Assembly: GCA_001587635.1 (NCBI GenBank)
Contig: LNJE01000006.1
Span: 1-64,000, forward strand
Direction: 5' to 3'
DNA length: 64,000 nucleotides
Origin: Methanofastidiosum methylothiophilum
GTDB lineage: Archaea; Methanobacteriota_B; Thermococci; Methanofastidiosales; Methanofastidiosaceae
This document shows, one piece after another, positions 8,576-16,738 of the stretch. Under the pieces are notes generated by a model, which saw only the letters and a program-made list of their open reading frames with translations, was not told the DNA's origin and made no database searches. Made by a program: the position numbers and the translations under genes. Position 1 is the stretch's first letter. The number at the start of each line of letters is the position of its first letter.

Positions 8576-9595
8576 CTAAATTGGATGGTAACCAATATAC
8601 TTTAGACCCATATCCTCTTCAAGACCATACATAATGTTCATGTTCTGAACTGCAGCACCTGCTGCACCCTTCATAAGATTGTCTATTGCTGAGAAAACTA
8701 TCATTCTCCTGTTTTCTCTATCAAGCTCAAACCCTACTTCAAAGAAGTTTGAACCAGTTAATATTTTTGGATCTGGGTGTCTGTATATCCCTTTCTTCTG
8801 TTTTACTACTCTAAAGAATTTGTTTTCTTCTGAAAATTCTCTATATATACCCCTTATCTCTTTTTCATCATAAGGCTGATTTAGAAAAAGATACGTTGTA
8901 GTAAATATTCCTCTTACCATTTCTATAGCATGGGGAGCCATTGTTACTTTAAATCCAGTTTCCTGTTCTACTTCGGCTGTATGTCTATGGTAAATTGGAG
9001 AGTAACATCTTATTGCTCTTGATCTCTCAGGGTGGTGAGTTGACGCATTAAAAGAATCTCCTGACGCAGAGGAACCGATCTTACTATCAACCACTATTCT
9101 TTCTCTGTCGATATTAAGATGTCTTAATGGATACAATGCCATGATAATTGATGTAGCTATACACCCCGGATTTGCAACTAATCTAGTCTTCTTTATTTTC
9201 TCTCTGTGAATTTCAGGAATACCATAGACAGCTTCTTCTAACAATTCTGGGCATTTATGGTCAAGGCCATACCATGATTTGTATACTTCTTTACTTTTCA
9301 GTCTTAAATCTGCACCCAAATCGATTATTTTAACTCCAGTATCATAAAATTCTCCCAAATAATCCATTGACACCCCATGAGGAAGACAAAAGAAAATTAT
9401 GTCAGAATCAAAAGAATCCTTGATCGATGAAAATTTAATATTAAATCCTCTCAAATTTGGATGGATCATATGTACAAAAGAGCCCGCATTCGACTCAGAT
9501 GTAATCCTATCAAGTGTTACTTCTGGATGATTTACCAATAATCTTAGTAATTCTCCACCAGTATAGCCAGATGCACCAATAATAGACACTTTCAT
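8576..9595 (-). CDS. lysY: [LysW]-aminoadipate/glutamate 6-phosphate reductase
   Basis: 339 aa, homologous to N-acetyl-gamma-glutamyl-phosphate reductase. It reduces the LysW-linked acyl phosphate to the semialdehyde with NADPH. The N-terminal Rossmann motif GASGYTGGELLRLL and the catalytic cysteine in ANPGCIATSI (about residue 145) are present, followed by the dimerisation and substrate domain with HHPERSRAIRCYSP. The start follows AGAGGT. It lies 5 nt after lysX and 8 nt before lysZ in the same operon. Confidence 0.94.
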   Translation of the reverse strand: MKVSIIGASGYTGGELLRLLVNHPEVTLDRITSESNAGSFVHMIHPNLRGFNIKFSSIKDSFDSDIIFFCLPHGVSMDYLGEFYDTGVKIIDLGADLRLKSKEVYKSWYGLDHKCPELLEEAVYGIPEIHREKIKKTRLVANPGCIATSIIMALYPLRHLNIDRERIVVDSKIGSSASGDSFNASTHHPERSRAIRCYSPIYHRHTAEVEQETGFKVTMAPHAIEMVRGIFTTTYLFLNQPYDEKEIRGIYREFSEENKFFRVVKQKKGIYRHPDPKILTGSNFFEVGFELDRENRRMIVFSAIDNLMKGAAGAAVQNMNIMYGLEEDMGLKYIGYHPI

Positions 9596-9600
9596 TATAT

Positions 9601-10443
9601 CTACCTCTTTGCTACTTCAATAACATAGTCAACTATTTTACCTGGAATATTAACACCTGTTGGTTCGATGCTATTCTTAAATTCCATAGTATAATTGACT
9701 TCATTGACTAAAAGCTTTCCTTTATCTTCCAATAGATCTATTGCAACTACGCCGCCACCAACAGCTTCTGTTGCTTTAAGACAAATTTCTGTTATTTCAT
9801 CTGTCAATGGGCATTTTGAAGCAATGCCTCCTCTAGCTGTATTAGTAATCCAATGAGATGAGCTTCTATAAATAGCTCCTATGACTTCCTCACCAACAAC
9901 AAATGCTCTGATATCTCTTTCTGGTTTATTGATATATTCTTGTATATAAAATACCGAGTGATGATACGAACCTAATACAATTTTGTGTTCAATTATACTC
10001 TCTGCAGTTTCTTTATCATTTATTTTTGAAAGGAGCCTCCCCCAAGAGCCAGTTGCAGGTTTTAATACCACAGGATATCCAATTCTTTCAATTGCTTCAA
10101 GGGCCTCATCGGCTGTAAATGCTATATATGTAACTGGTGAAGGAACTTTATGCTTTGTCAAAGCTAATGTTGTTAGTACTTTATCCCCACATGTATACGC
10201 AGTTTCATATGTATTAACTGTTTTTATTCCCATTTCATTTAGTACTTTAAGAGAATATAATGCTTTAAGATGACTTATCTCTCTTTCCAATATTACATCA
10301 TAATCCATTTTTTCAAAATCAGTAATATTGAAAATCGCACATCTTGTATCCATTCTTTCTACTTCAATATTCCTATTCCTAAACTCTTCTAGTAAGTATT
10401 TCTCATCAAGTCTTATCCTCGAATAAAGCATTCCTATCTTCAT
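9601..10443 (-). CDS. lysX: Aminoadipate--LysW ligase (ATP-grasp)
   Basis: 280 aa ATP-grasp ligase of the RimK/LysX group. It joins the alpha-amino group of aminoadipate to the C-terminal glutamate of LysW, protecting it from cyclisation. Visible elements are the ATP-binding VVLKPATGSWGRLLSK and the Mg-binding end LVNEVNYTMEFKNS. Its substrate protein LysW is encoded at the operon start. Whether it also accepts glutamate for arginine synthesis (ArgX activity) cannot be read with confidence from the motifs. Confidence 0.93.
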   Translation of the reverse strand: MKIGMLYSRIRLDEKYLLEEFRNRNIEVERMDTRCAIFNITDFEKMDYDVILEREISHLKALYSLKVLNEMGIKTVNTYETAYTCGDKVLTTLALTKHKVPSPVTYIAFTADEALEAIERIGYPVVLKPATGSWGRLLSKINDKETAESIIEHKIVLGSYHHSVFYIQEYINKPERDIRAFVVGEEVIGAIYRSSSHWITNTARGGIASKCPLTDEITEICLKATEAVGGGVVAIDLLEDKGKLLVNEVNYTMEFKNSIEPTGVNIPGKIVDYVIEVAKR

Positions 10444-10447
10444 AAAC

Positions 10448-11443
10448 TCACTTCAAATTATTAATAATGGCTTCGGTAAAAGCTAAAGTTCCAAGATTTC
10501 CACCCAAATCTTTTGTTTTATTACCATCAGAAAATGTTTTAAAAACACTGTCCCTAATTCTGTCTCCTTCCATTCTTTCCCCTAAAAAGTCTAACATCAT
10601 TGCGGCTGAAAGAAAAGTAGCTGTAGGATTAGCAATGTCTTTTCCTGCATATTTAGGTGCAGAACCATGGACAGGCTCAAAAATTCCAGTTTTCTCCCCT
10701 ATATTTCCTGAAGGTGATATGCCAAGACCGCCTACAAGCTGGGATGCTTCGTCTGATAATATGTCTCCAAACAAATTAGTTGTGATAACAACATCAAATC
10801 TTTCTGGCTCTTTAATTAATCTCATAGCCATTGCATCAACTATAACTTCTTCTGTTTCTATATCTAAATACTTTTTAGAAACATCAAGTACAGTCCTTCT
10901 AAAAAGGCCACATGTTTTTCTTAAGACGTTTGCTTTATGAACTATAGTGACTCTTTTTCTTTTATTATCTCTTGCATATTTGTATGTAAATTCGGCAAGT
11001 CTTCTTGATGCCTTTTCAGAAATATGCCTCTCTGCTATTGCGACTCCATTTTCTTCTCGCTCAATTCCTTTATACATTCCTTCAGTATTCTCTCTCATTA
11101 TCACAATATCTATATTTGGTCTAGAAATTTCAATTGGAAGACTTCGTATTGGCCTTATATTTACGAATAAATCGAGCTCCTTTCTTAATGTTACAATTGC
11201 ACTTTTATAATCTACTATATCTGGAGGCGAAGATACAGCACCAAAAAATGTTGCATCAGCATTTCTGCATGCTTCAATTGTTTTCTGTGGTATGGAAGTT
11301 CCATTTTTTAGATAACATTCATATCCTGCTTCTGCGTAGGTATAGTCAAAATCTATATCGATATGGGAAAGTAACTTTAAGCCGGCATCAATAACGTCGT
11401 TTCCAATGCCATCTCCTCTAATAACACAAATTTTATATGCCAT
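10448..11443 (-). CDS. Homoisocitrate/isopropylmalate dehydrogenase family enzyme
   Basis: 331 aa beta-decarboxylating dehydrogenase. In this context it most likely oxidises homoisocitrate to 2-oxoadipate with NAD. Family motifs are the N-terminal GDGIG, IRPIRSLP, the Arg/Tyr catalytic region MRENTEGMYKG, VHKANVLR, NLFGDILSDEASQLVGGLG with the metal-binding Asp residues, and EPVHGSAPKYAGK. The start overlaps lysU by 11 nt after a GGGGAG site. Isopropylmalate dehydrogenase (LeuB) or a methanogen AksF role for coenzyme B synthesis are alternatives, and one enzyme may serve several pathways. Confidence 0.88.
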   Translation of the reverse strand: MAYKICVIRGDGIGNDVIDAGLKLLSHIDIDFDYTYAEAGYECYLKNGTSIPQKTIEACRNADATFFGAVSSPPDIVDYKSAIVTLRKELDLFVNIRPIRSLPIEISRPNIDIVIMRENTEGMYKGIEREENGVAIAERHISEKASRRLAEFTYKYARDNKRKRVTIVHKANVLRKTCGLFRRTVLDVSKKYLDIETEEVIVDAMAMRLIKEPERFDVVITTNLFGDILSDEASQLVGGLGISPSGNIGEKTGIFEPVHGSAPKYAGKDIANPTATFLSAAMMLDFLGERMEGDRIRDSVFKTFSDGNKTKDLGGNLGTLAFTEAIINNLK

Positions 11444-11936
11444 CTTCGAGCTCCCCTATATCATGATTTTTTAGGAAATTGACAATTCCACCAGCATCAA
11501 TTATCTTTAGTATGAAATCTGGGAAGCCTTTTGATTTTACTACTTTTCCTGTTTTTAAAATTTTGATTGTCCCTTCTTTTAAGTTAACTTCAATATCCTC
11601 TCCGTCTTTAACGAGATCGTACAATTCATCTGAAATCATAATTGGAAGCCCTATGTTAATACAGTTCCTGTAGAAAATCCTTGCAAAACTTTTTGCAATA
11701 ACGGCTTTAATACCCGAAGCTTTTATTGCGATTGGTGCGTGTTCTCTCGATGAGCCGCATCCAAAGTTTTCTCCCGCAACTATGAAGTCCCCACCCTTTA
11801 CTGTCTTTGAGAAATCTGGCCTCACTTCAAAAAAACAATGTTCAGCAAGTGCTTTTGGATCTGTAGTTACATTATACCTACCTGGTATTATCTCATCAGT
11901 ATTTACGTCGTCACTAAACCTGAATACTTTTCCCAC
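11433..11936 (-). CDS. lysU: Homoaconitase / isopropylmalate dehydratase small subunit
   Basis: 167 aa swivel-domain subunit of the aconitase family. GCGSSREHAPIA and the N-terminal FSDDVNTDEIIPGRY are diagnostic. The substrate-recognition loop after GRY reads NVTTDP. As I recall, characterised homoaconitases have LRT and isopropylmalate isomerases hydrophobic residues here, so this one is not a clean match to either. The start codon is GTG after GGTGAT, and its first base overlaps the lysT stop. It pairs with LysT for the hydratase steps between homocitrate and homoisocitrate. Confidence 0.88.
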   Translation of the reverse strand: MGKVFRFSDDVNTDEIIPGRYNVTTDPKALAEHCFFEVRPDFSKTVKGGDFIVAGENFGCGSSREHAPIAIKASGIKAVIAKSFARIFYRNCINIGLPIMISDELYDLVKDGEDIEVNLKEGTIKILKTGKVVKSKGFPDFILKIIDAGGIVNFLKNHDIGELEDGI

Positions 11937-13174
11937 TAGATCACCTCTCTTGGATCTGTGATTTTTCCATTAAGTGCAGTTGCTGCAGCTGTTGCCGGTG
12001 AAGCTATAATTATCTCTCCTTTATCAGAGCCCATCCTACCTATGAAATTCCTGTTCATAGTTGTAAGTGCTCTATCCCCTGGTGCCAATACTCCTTGGTG
12101 TCTTCCTATACATGGACCACATCCAGGATTACATACCATAGCACCCGCATCCATAAATATTTTTATATATCCTCTGTTCATTGCCTCGAAATAAATTTCA
12201 TTTGATGCTGGAACAATAATTGTTTTAAGAAGTGGATTTAGTTTCTTTCCTTTAAACATTCTTGCTACAATTTCTAGATCCTCTATCCTACCATTTGTAC
12301 AAGTACCTATGAAGACTTCATCAACATCTGTTCCTGCATATTTTTCAACTGGGTACACATTATCCACTTTAGGTGAAACGGCAACTTGGGGCGTGAGATC
12401 ATCAACATCAAATTCGAATATTTTTTCATAATTCGGATCTTTTGGCACAATTTCTTTATATGGGTAACCTCTTGATTTTAAATAATTCTCTGTGACTTTA
12501 TCAGTCTTGATTAATCCCGTTTTTCCTCCCATTTCAATTGCCATATTTGTAAGAGTTAATCTATCTCCCATTGCCATACTTTCTATAGTTTTTCCACCAA
12601 ATTCACATGCTTTATAGGTGGCCCCCCTAGCGCCCACTTTTCCTATAATTTTTAGAATCAAATCTTTTGGATAAACACCCTTAGCAAATGATCCATTAAC
12701 ATCAAAGTAATAAGTTTCAGGGACTCTAAACCAATTCTTTCCAGTTGCATATGACACACCGATATCTGTTGAGCCCACTCCAGTTCCAAATGCTCCCAAA
12801 GCACCATAAGTGCATGTATGGGAGTCACCTCCAATAATTACCCTACCAGGCAAGACAAATCCCCTCTCAACAAGAACTTGATGACAAATTCCTTCCCTGA
12901 AAAAATTCTTGATTCCCTCCTTTTTTATAAACTCTAAAACTTCTTTTTGTAGTGTAGCACTTTCAACAGAAGCTGGTGGCTGTACGTGATCAAAAATAAT
13001 AACTATTCTGTTCTTATCATACAAAGGCTTACCAGTATTCCTTAATGCTTTAATGGCGAGGGGAGTTGTGTTGTCATGACTCATAGTTACATCTATATCA
13101 ACTAATACTATTTCACCAGCTGAAACATCTCTTGAAAGTTTCATTGAAAAAATTTCTTCAGCAACTGTTCCCAT
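11936..13174 (-). CDS. lysT: Homoaconitase / isopropylmalate dehydratase large subunit
   Basis: 412 aa aconitase-family large subunit with a [4Fe-4S] cluster. Cluster cysteines are in GTCTNGRIED (about residue 290) and NPGCGPCIGRH (about 350). HQVLVERGFV and GGDSHTCTYGALGAFGTGVGS are family signatures. The start chosen is the ATG at 13172-13174, 5 nt after GGTGA, inside the lysS 3' end; an ATG 4 codons upstream would include the ribosome site itself. Operon context favours homoaconitase, but only one LeuC/LeuD-type pair is visible, so a shared leucine role is possible. Confidence 0.88.
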   Translation of the reverse strand: MGTVAEEIFSMKLSRDVSAGEIVLVDIDVTMSHDNTTPLAIKALRNTGKPLYDKNRIVIIFDHVQPPASVESATLQKEVLEFIKKEGIKNFFREGICHQVLVERGFVLPGRVIIGGDSHTCTYGALGAFGTGVGSTDIGVSYATGKNWFRVPETYYFDVNGSFAKGVYPKDLILKIIGKVGARGATYKACEFGGKTIESMAMGDRLTLTNMAIEMGGKTGLIKTDKVTENYLKSRGYPYKEIVPKDPNYEKIFEFDVDDLTPQVAVSPKVDNVYPVEKYAGTDVDEVFIGTCTNGRIEDLEIVARMFKGKKLNPLLKTIIVPASNEIYFEAMNRGYIKIFMDAGAMVCNPGCGPCIGRHQGVLAPGDRALTTMNRNFIGRMGSDKGEIIIASPATAAATALNGKITDPREVI

Positions 13175-14552
13175 TAACTTCACCATATTTCTTTAGTACA
13201 ACTCTAGTACTTGTTGCGAGAACTCCAGGGATACTTCTTATATCCTCGATTAAGTTATTTAATTCAGCAACATTTTTTAAAGATGCATAGATTGCAATAT
13301 CTTCATCCCCAGACATTTCATATAGCTTCTCTACACCCTTCATGTTCTTTATTTTTCTAGATATTGATGTTGTGTAGATATGTGCTTCAAGTCTTAAGAA
13401 TAAAACGGCATCAACACCAGTTGGAATTGTAACAGCTTTAACACCAAGAACTCTTTCTGCAATATCCAAAATATCTGTTTCGTGTACAATCTTTCTTTCA
13501 TCCCCTACTTTTTTAATCTCTTGAATAATTTTTAACAAGTCTTCGTCACTGGCCTTAATTCCATATGATTCTAACTTTGACATAACAGCCCTTCTACCTG
13601 CAAACTTATCTACTATTATCTTTCTTTCCCTTCCAACTATTTCTGGTGGAAATGGCTCATAAGTAGAAGGATTCTTCAATACACCATCAGTATGAACTCC
13701 ACTTTTATGAGTAAAAGCATTGTCTCCCATTATTGGCATCAATGGGTATATGTAAATCCCTGTTATCTTTTCTACATAGGCGGATATTTGCTTTAATATC
13801 TTAAGATCATAATTTAGATCCTGCTTATTTAAAATCCTGGTAGCCACAACGAAGTTTGACAAATCGACTATACCTGTTCTTTCACCTATACCATTTACGG
13901 TAGTATGTACACAATCTGCTCCTGCCCTTACTCCGGCCATGGCATTTGCAACTGCAAGGCCAAAGTCATTATGACAATGTACATCTATTCCGACAGGCTT
14001 TACATTATCTTTTATTTTCTTTACAAGATCATAAAAAATATGGGGTTGCATAACCCCAACCGTATCCGCAGCGCTTATTCTATCTGCTCCAGCATCAATA
14101 GCGGCGTTACAGATTTCAACAAGATAATTGAAATCTGTCCTTGTTGCATCTTCAGGCGTGTATCTTACATTAAGCCCATGGTCTTTTGCATATTGGACAC
14201 AATCTACTACTTTTTCTATTGCCACTTCTTTCGACATTTTTAATTTATCTTGGAGATGAACATTTGAAGTTGCTAAAAATATTGCAACTCTATCAACTTC
14301 ACAGTCTACTGCTTTTTCAACATCACTTTTCACAGCTCGTACATGCCCCACTATCTCAGCCTTAAGATTTTCCTTTACAACCTTTCTAATGAATTCTTCA
14401 ATTTTAGGAGATACGCTAGGGTGGCCGACTTCTATCATATCGACTCCAAAATCATCTAACATCTTAGCAAGAGTCATCTTTTCATTAATAGTAAAAGATA
14501 CACCTGCGGTTTGTTCGCCTTCTCTTAAAGTTGTGTCCAATATCTTAACCAT
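13158..14552 (-). CDS. lysS: Homocitrate synthase with C-terminal RAM sensor domain
   Basis: 464 aa. It condenses acetyl-CoA and 2-oxoglutarate to homocitrate, the committed step of aminoadipate-type lysine synthesis. The TIM barrel has LDTTLREGEQTAGVSF, HCHNDFGLAVANAMAG and NGIGERTG, with FTHKSGVHTDGV in the lid region. The last roughly 85 residues (KAVTIPTGVDAVL onward) form an Lrp-like RAM domain rather than the LeuA allosteric domain, as reported for archaeal LysS. The chosen ATG at 14550-14552 follows GGGGAG and sits 1 nt past the lysW stop. Methanogen AksA usually lacks this tail. Confidence 0.92.
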   Translation of the reverse strand: MVKILDTTLREGEQTAGVSFTINEKMTLAKMLDDFGVDMIEVGHPSVSPKIEEFIRKVVKENLKAEIVGHVRAVKSDVEKAVDCEVDRVAIFLATSNVHLQDKLKMSKEVAIEKVVDCVQYAKDHGLNVRYTPEDATRTDFNYLVEICNAAIDAGADRISAADTVGVMQPHIFYDLVKKIKDNVKPVGIDVHCHNDFGLAVANAMAGVRAGADCVHTTVNGIGERTGIVDLSNFVVATRILNKQDLNYDLKILKQISAYVEKITGIYIYPLMPIMGDNAFTHKSGVHTDGVLKNPSTYEPFPPEIVGRERKIIVDKFAGRRAVMSKLESYGIKASDEDLLKIIQEIKKVGDERKIVHETDILDIAERVLGVKAVTIPTGVDAVLFLRLEAHIYTTSISRKIKNMKGVEKLYEMSGDEDIAIYASLKNVAELNNLIEDIRSIPGVLATSTRVVLKKYGEVNGNSC

Positions 14553-14553
14553 T

Positions 14554-14715
14554 CTATTCTCCCCAGTCCTCTTCTTCTTCAGGGGCAATTTCTAATACGA
14601 GTGGATCAAGGCTTATAACCTCAAGCTCTATCCCGCATTCAGAACACTCTACAATATCCCCTACTTCAGGATTTTCTATCTCAATAATACAACTACATTC
14701 TGGACATTCTGACAT
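14554..14715 (-). CDS. lysW: Amino-group carrier protein LysW
   Basis: 53 aa, first gene of the lysine operon. It is a small acidic zinc-ribbon protein to whose C-terminal glutamate the aminoadipate intermediate is attached. Visible features are C4-P-E-C7, then C24-S-E-C27 (C-x2-C-x16-C-x2-C), an acidic tail and the hallmark C-terminal EDWGE. The start ATG lies 5 nt after GAGGTGAT. Carrying intermediates on this protein protects the amino group and presents them to LysX, LysZ, LysY, LysJ and LysK, all encoded downstream. Confidence 0.97.
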   Translation of the reverse strand: MSECPECSCIIEIENPEVGDIVECSECGIELEVISLDPLVLEIAPEEEEDWGE

Positions 14716-14746
14716 CCAAATCACCTCGATGGCATTAATCGTAAAT

Positions 14747-14811
14747 TGCTTTTAAAGCTTCCGGTTATAATCAGTAATAATTCTACGAAAATCGGAATGC
14801 TTTTAAAGCTT
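14747..14811. promoter_or_regulatory. Divergent lysW / Lrp-regulator promoters with duplicated 14-bp element
   Basis: The identical 14-mer TGCTTTTAAAGCTT occurs at 14747-14760 and 14798-14811. Its core GCTTT-T-AAAGC is a perfect inverted repeat and contains a TTTAAA TATA-like centre. The left copy sits where the lysW TATA box should be (about 40 nt before its ATG, with a leader carrying the ribosome site). The right copy is about 25 nt before the regulator ATG, which implies a leaderless transcript. Each copy may be both TATA box and operator. Binding is inferred. Confidence 0.6.
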
Positions 14812-14828
14812 AGCACAGAATAATAATC

Positions 14829-15239
14829 ATGGACGAATTAGATATTCAGATATTATCAATTTTAGAAAAGGATTCCAGGACGAAAAATACTGAAATAGCA
14901 AAAAGACTTTCTGTTTCAGAAGGGTCTATTCGCAGAAGAATTGATAATCTAGTTGAAACTGGAATAATTAAAAATTTTACTATTGAAATGTCCACTAACT
15001 TTGGATTTATTTCATTAGTTCTCTTAAATACACATACACACGAATCCACTGATGAAATTGTGAAACAGATTATGAAGATTGAAGGAGTAAAAAGGGTCTA
15101 TGAAACTACTGGAGAATGGGATGTTGTGGCCTACGTTTTGTGCAACTCACCAAAAGAATTTAATATTATCATTGAAAATATCAGAAAGCTTAAAGGCGTT
15201 AACAAATCAACTAGTCTAACGATACTAAATGTTTTATAA
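14829..15239 (+). CDS. Lrp/AsnC-family transcriptional regulator, LysM-like
   Basis: 136 aa. The N-terminal helix-turn-helix (LDIQILSILEKDSRTKNTEIAKRLSVSEGSIRRRIDNL as a continuous region, residues 3-40) is typical of Lrp proteins. The C-terminal RAM domain (about 65-136) has VKRVYETTGEWDVVAY and binds amino-acid effectors in the family. It is divergent from the lysine operon, as the lysine regulator LysM is linked to lys genes in Sulfolobus, so control of lysW and itself is the likely job. There is no ribosome site; the TATA distance implies a leaderless mRNA. Confidence 0.88.
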   Translation: MDELDIQILSILEKDSRTKNTEIAKRLSVSEGSIRRRIDNLVETGIIKNFTIEMSTNFGFISLVLLNTHTHESTDEIVKQIMKIEGVKRVYETTGEWDVVAYVLCNSPKEFNIIIENIRKLKGVNKSTSLTILNVL

Positions 15240-15249
15240 TTGTGAGATT

Positions 15250-15624
15250 ATGGTAAAAATTTTACTTGTCGATGACAATCAAGATTTTTTAGATATTTTA
15301 AAACAAGGCCTTAGTAAACATGAAGTTTTTCTTTCAGTTAATGGATTGGAGGGACTAGAAACATACAAAAAAGTCTTACCTGATGTCGTTGTAATGGATA
15401 TTAAGATGCCAGTAATGGACGGAATCAAAGCAACAAAGGAGATTCTTAAATTTAATCCAAATGCAGTTATCATTGGGGGAACCGCATATGCGGAGCTACA
15501 AAAAGATATGTTTGATGCTGGCGCTAAATTTGTCCTTATAAAACCATTTTCTATAGAGTCAATAGAGCAAATAATAGAAAAATATATTTTAAAAAAAAGA
15601 CCTAAGACAGGATATTATAAATAA
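15250..15624 (+). CDS. Stand-alone response-regulator receiver domain protein
   Basis: 124 aa CheY-like receiver domain. The acidic pocket is LLVDDNQD near the start, the phosphoacceptor Asp lies in VVMDIKMPVMDG (about residue 50), and the conserved Lys is in FVLIKPFS (about 102). No output domain follows and no histidine kinase is nearby, so it is an orphan. The start chosen is the ATG at 15250, after a weak GTGAG; an in-frame ATG 7 codons upstream would overlap the regulator. It follows that regulator closely and may be co-transcribed. Its 3' end overlaps the convergent PurP-like gene by 23 nt. Confidence 0.88.
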   Translation: MVKILLVDDNQDFLDILKQGLSKHEVFLSVNGLEGLETYKKVLPDVVVMDIKMPVMDGIKATKEILKFNPNAVIIGGTAYAELQKDMFDAGAKFVLIKPFSIESIEQIIEKYILKKRPKTGYYK

Positions 15625-16729
15625 CTCCTTTGTCCAAAGATTCCCTAAGTTCCATTCCTATACGTTCTCCATAGCTTATTTCTTTTCCATAGAGGTATCC
15701 TGTATGGGGTGTGAATTTTGTACCAGGGCTTCCTGGAATTCTCATTGAAACATCAAATATAACAATTTCCTCTTTACCCTCGTAGGATGCTACTGCTCCT
15801 TGTAATGCAAATGGTCCAATTATTCCAGGAGGATATTCTTTTTTTGTAATTTCAACAAACTTTTCCCCAATTTCAAATGCCTTTTCTAAAATGCTTTCTT
15901 TAGTAGTACAAGTAATATGCCCAGTTTCTATCATTTTGGGTTTAACGTATTTTAAAACTTCAAGTTGCTCGTTTGCAGGCAGTCTTAATATTCCGTCTAA
16001 GTTTGTTTGTCTTCTAGTATCGGTCCCCATTAGCTCTAACTCTTCTCTGACATTTGAATAAAAAAAATTGAAATTAGTTTGAGCTCCCAAAATATATTCT
16101 TCAATCACTGCTTTTTTCAATGCTTCTTTTGTTATAATGCCTTTTTCAATTAATTCATTGCTTTTTTGTTCATACTCTTTAGGAGAAGATGCAAAGAAAA
16201 AAGCTCTTTCATAACCTCTTATAGCTTCAGAAACCTTTACTATGACAAGTCTATCAATTTTATCAGGAGTTGAAAATATCCTTGGAAATCTTATTCCAGC
16301 TTTTTCTAACATATAATACTGATTTTTTGGGATATCCCTCTCTTCAAACTTTACAAGATTTCTTGTTCCGTATATGGGCACAAAGAAATCATTNTCTATT
16401 CTAGCAAAATCAAAGTAAACCCAGAAATATCTGTTATGTACGAAAATAGTATTCATTTCTTGGAGTTGTTTTTGGATATCNNTATTCACCAATTCACCAA
16501 ATGAATCTAGAACTATGACTTCGTCAATACATCCTCGACCATCTCTTGTCNTATAATANTTTGAATAGGTTTTTTCTCTACCTTTTTGACANACTGCAAC
16601 AGTGNTAAATCCATATTTTTTTACGCCACTTGATACATCTAGAGCGGAATGCCCACCNAATACACCTATAGTTATGTTNTCAAAATCATAACTTTTTAGG
16701 ATATTCTTAATATCCTCCTGATTTACCAT
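15602..16729 (-). CDS. PurP paralogue (ATP-grasp, FAICAR synthetase-like)
   Basis: About 375 aa, similar in layout to PurP at 34925: N-terminal nucleotide-fold part, then ATP-grasp with VIEEYILGAQTNFNFFYS, GPFALQGAV and FDVSMRIPGSPG. PurP makes FAICAR from AICAR, formate and ATP. This copy diverges in the final active-site region and may act on another ribonucleotide carboxamide. ATG 16729 is chosen over a TTG one codon earlier. The N-terminal third contains several undetermined bases, so some residues are unknown. It forms an operon with the flavoprotein 9 nt upstream. Confidence 0.75.
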   Translation of the reverse strand: MVNQEDIKNILKSYDFXNITIGVXGGHSALDVSSGVKKYGFXTVAXCQKGREKTYSXYYXTRDGRGCIDEVIVLDSFGELVNXDIQKQLQEMNTIFVHNRYFWVYFDFARIXNDFFVPIYGTRNLVKFEERDIPKNQYYMLEKAGIRFPRIFSTPDKIDRLVIVKVSEAIRGYERAFFFASSPKEYEQKSNELIEKGIITKEALKKAVIEEYILGAQTNFNFFYSNVREELELMGTDTRRQTNLDGILRLPANEQLEVLKYVKPKMIETGHITCTTKESILEKAFEIGEKFVEITKKEYPPGIIGPFALQGAVASYEGKEEIVIFDVSMRIPGSPGTKFTPHTGYLYGKEISYGERIGMELRESLDKGVIYNILS

Positions 16730-16738
16730 CAAAAAACC

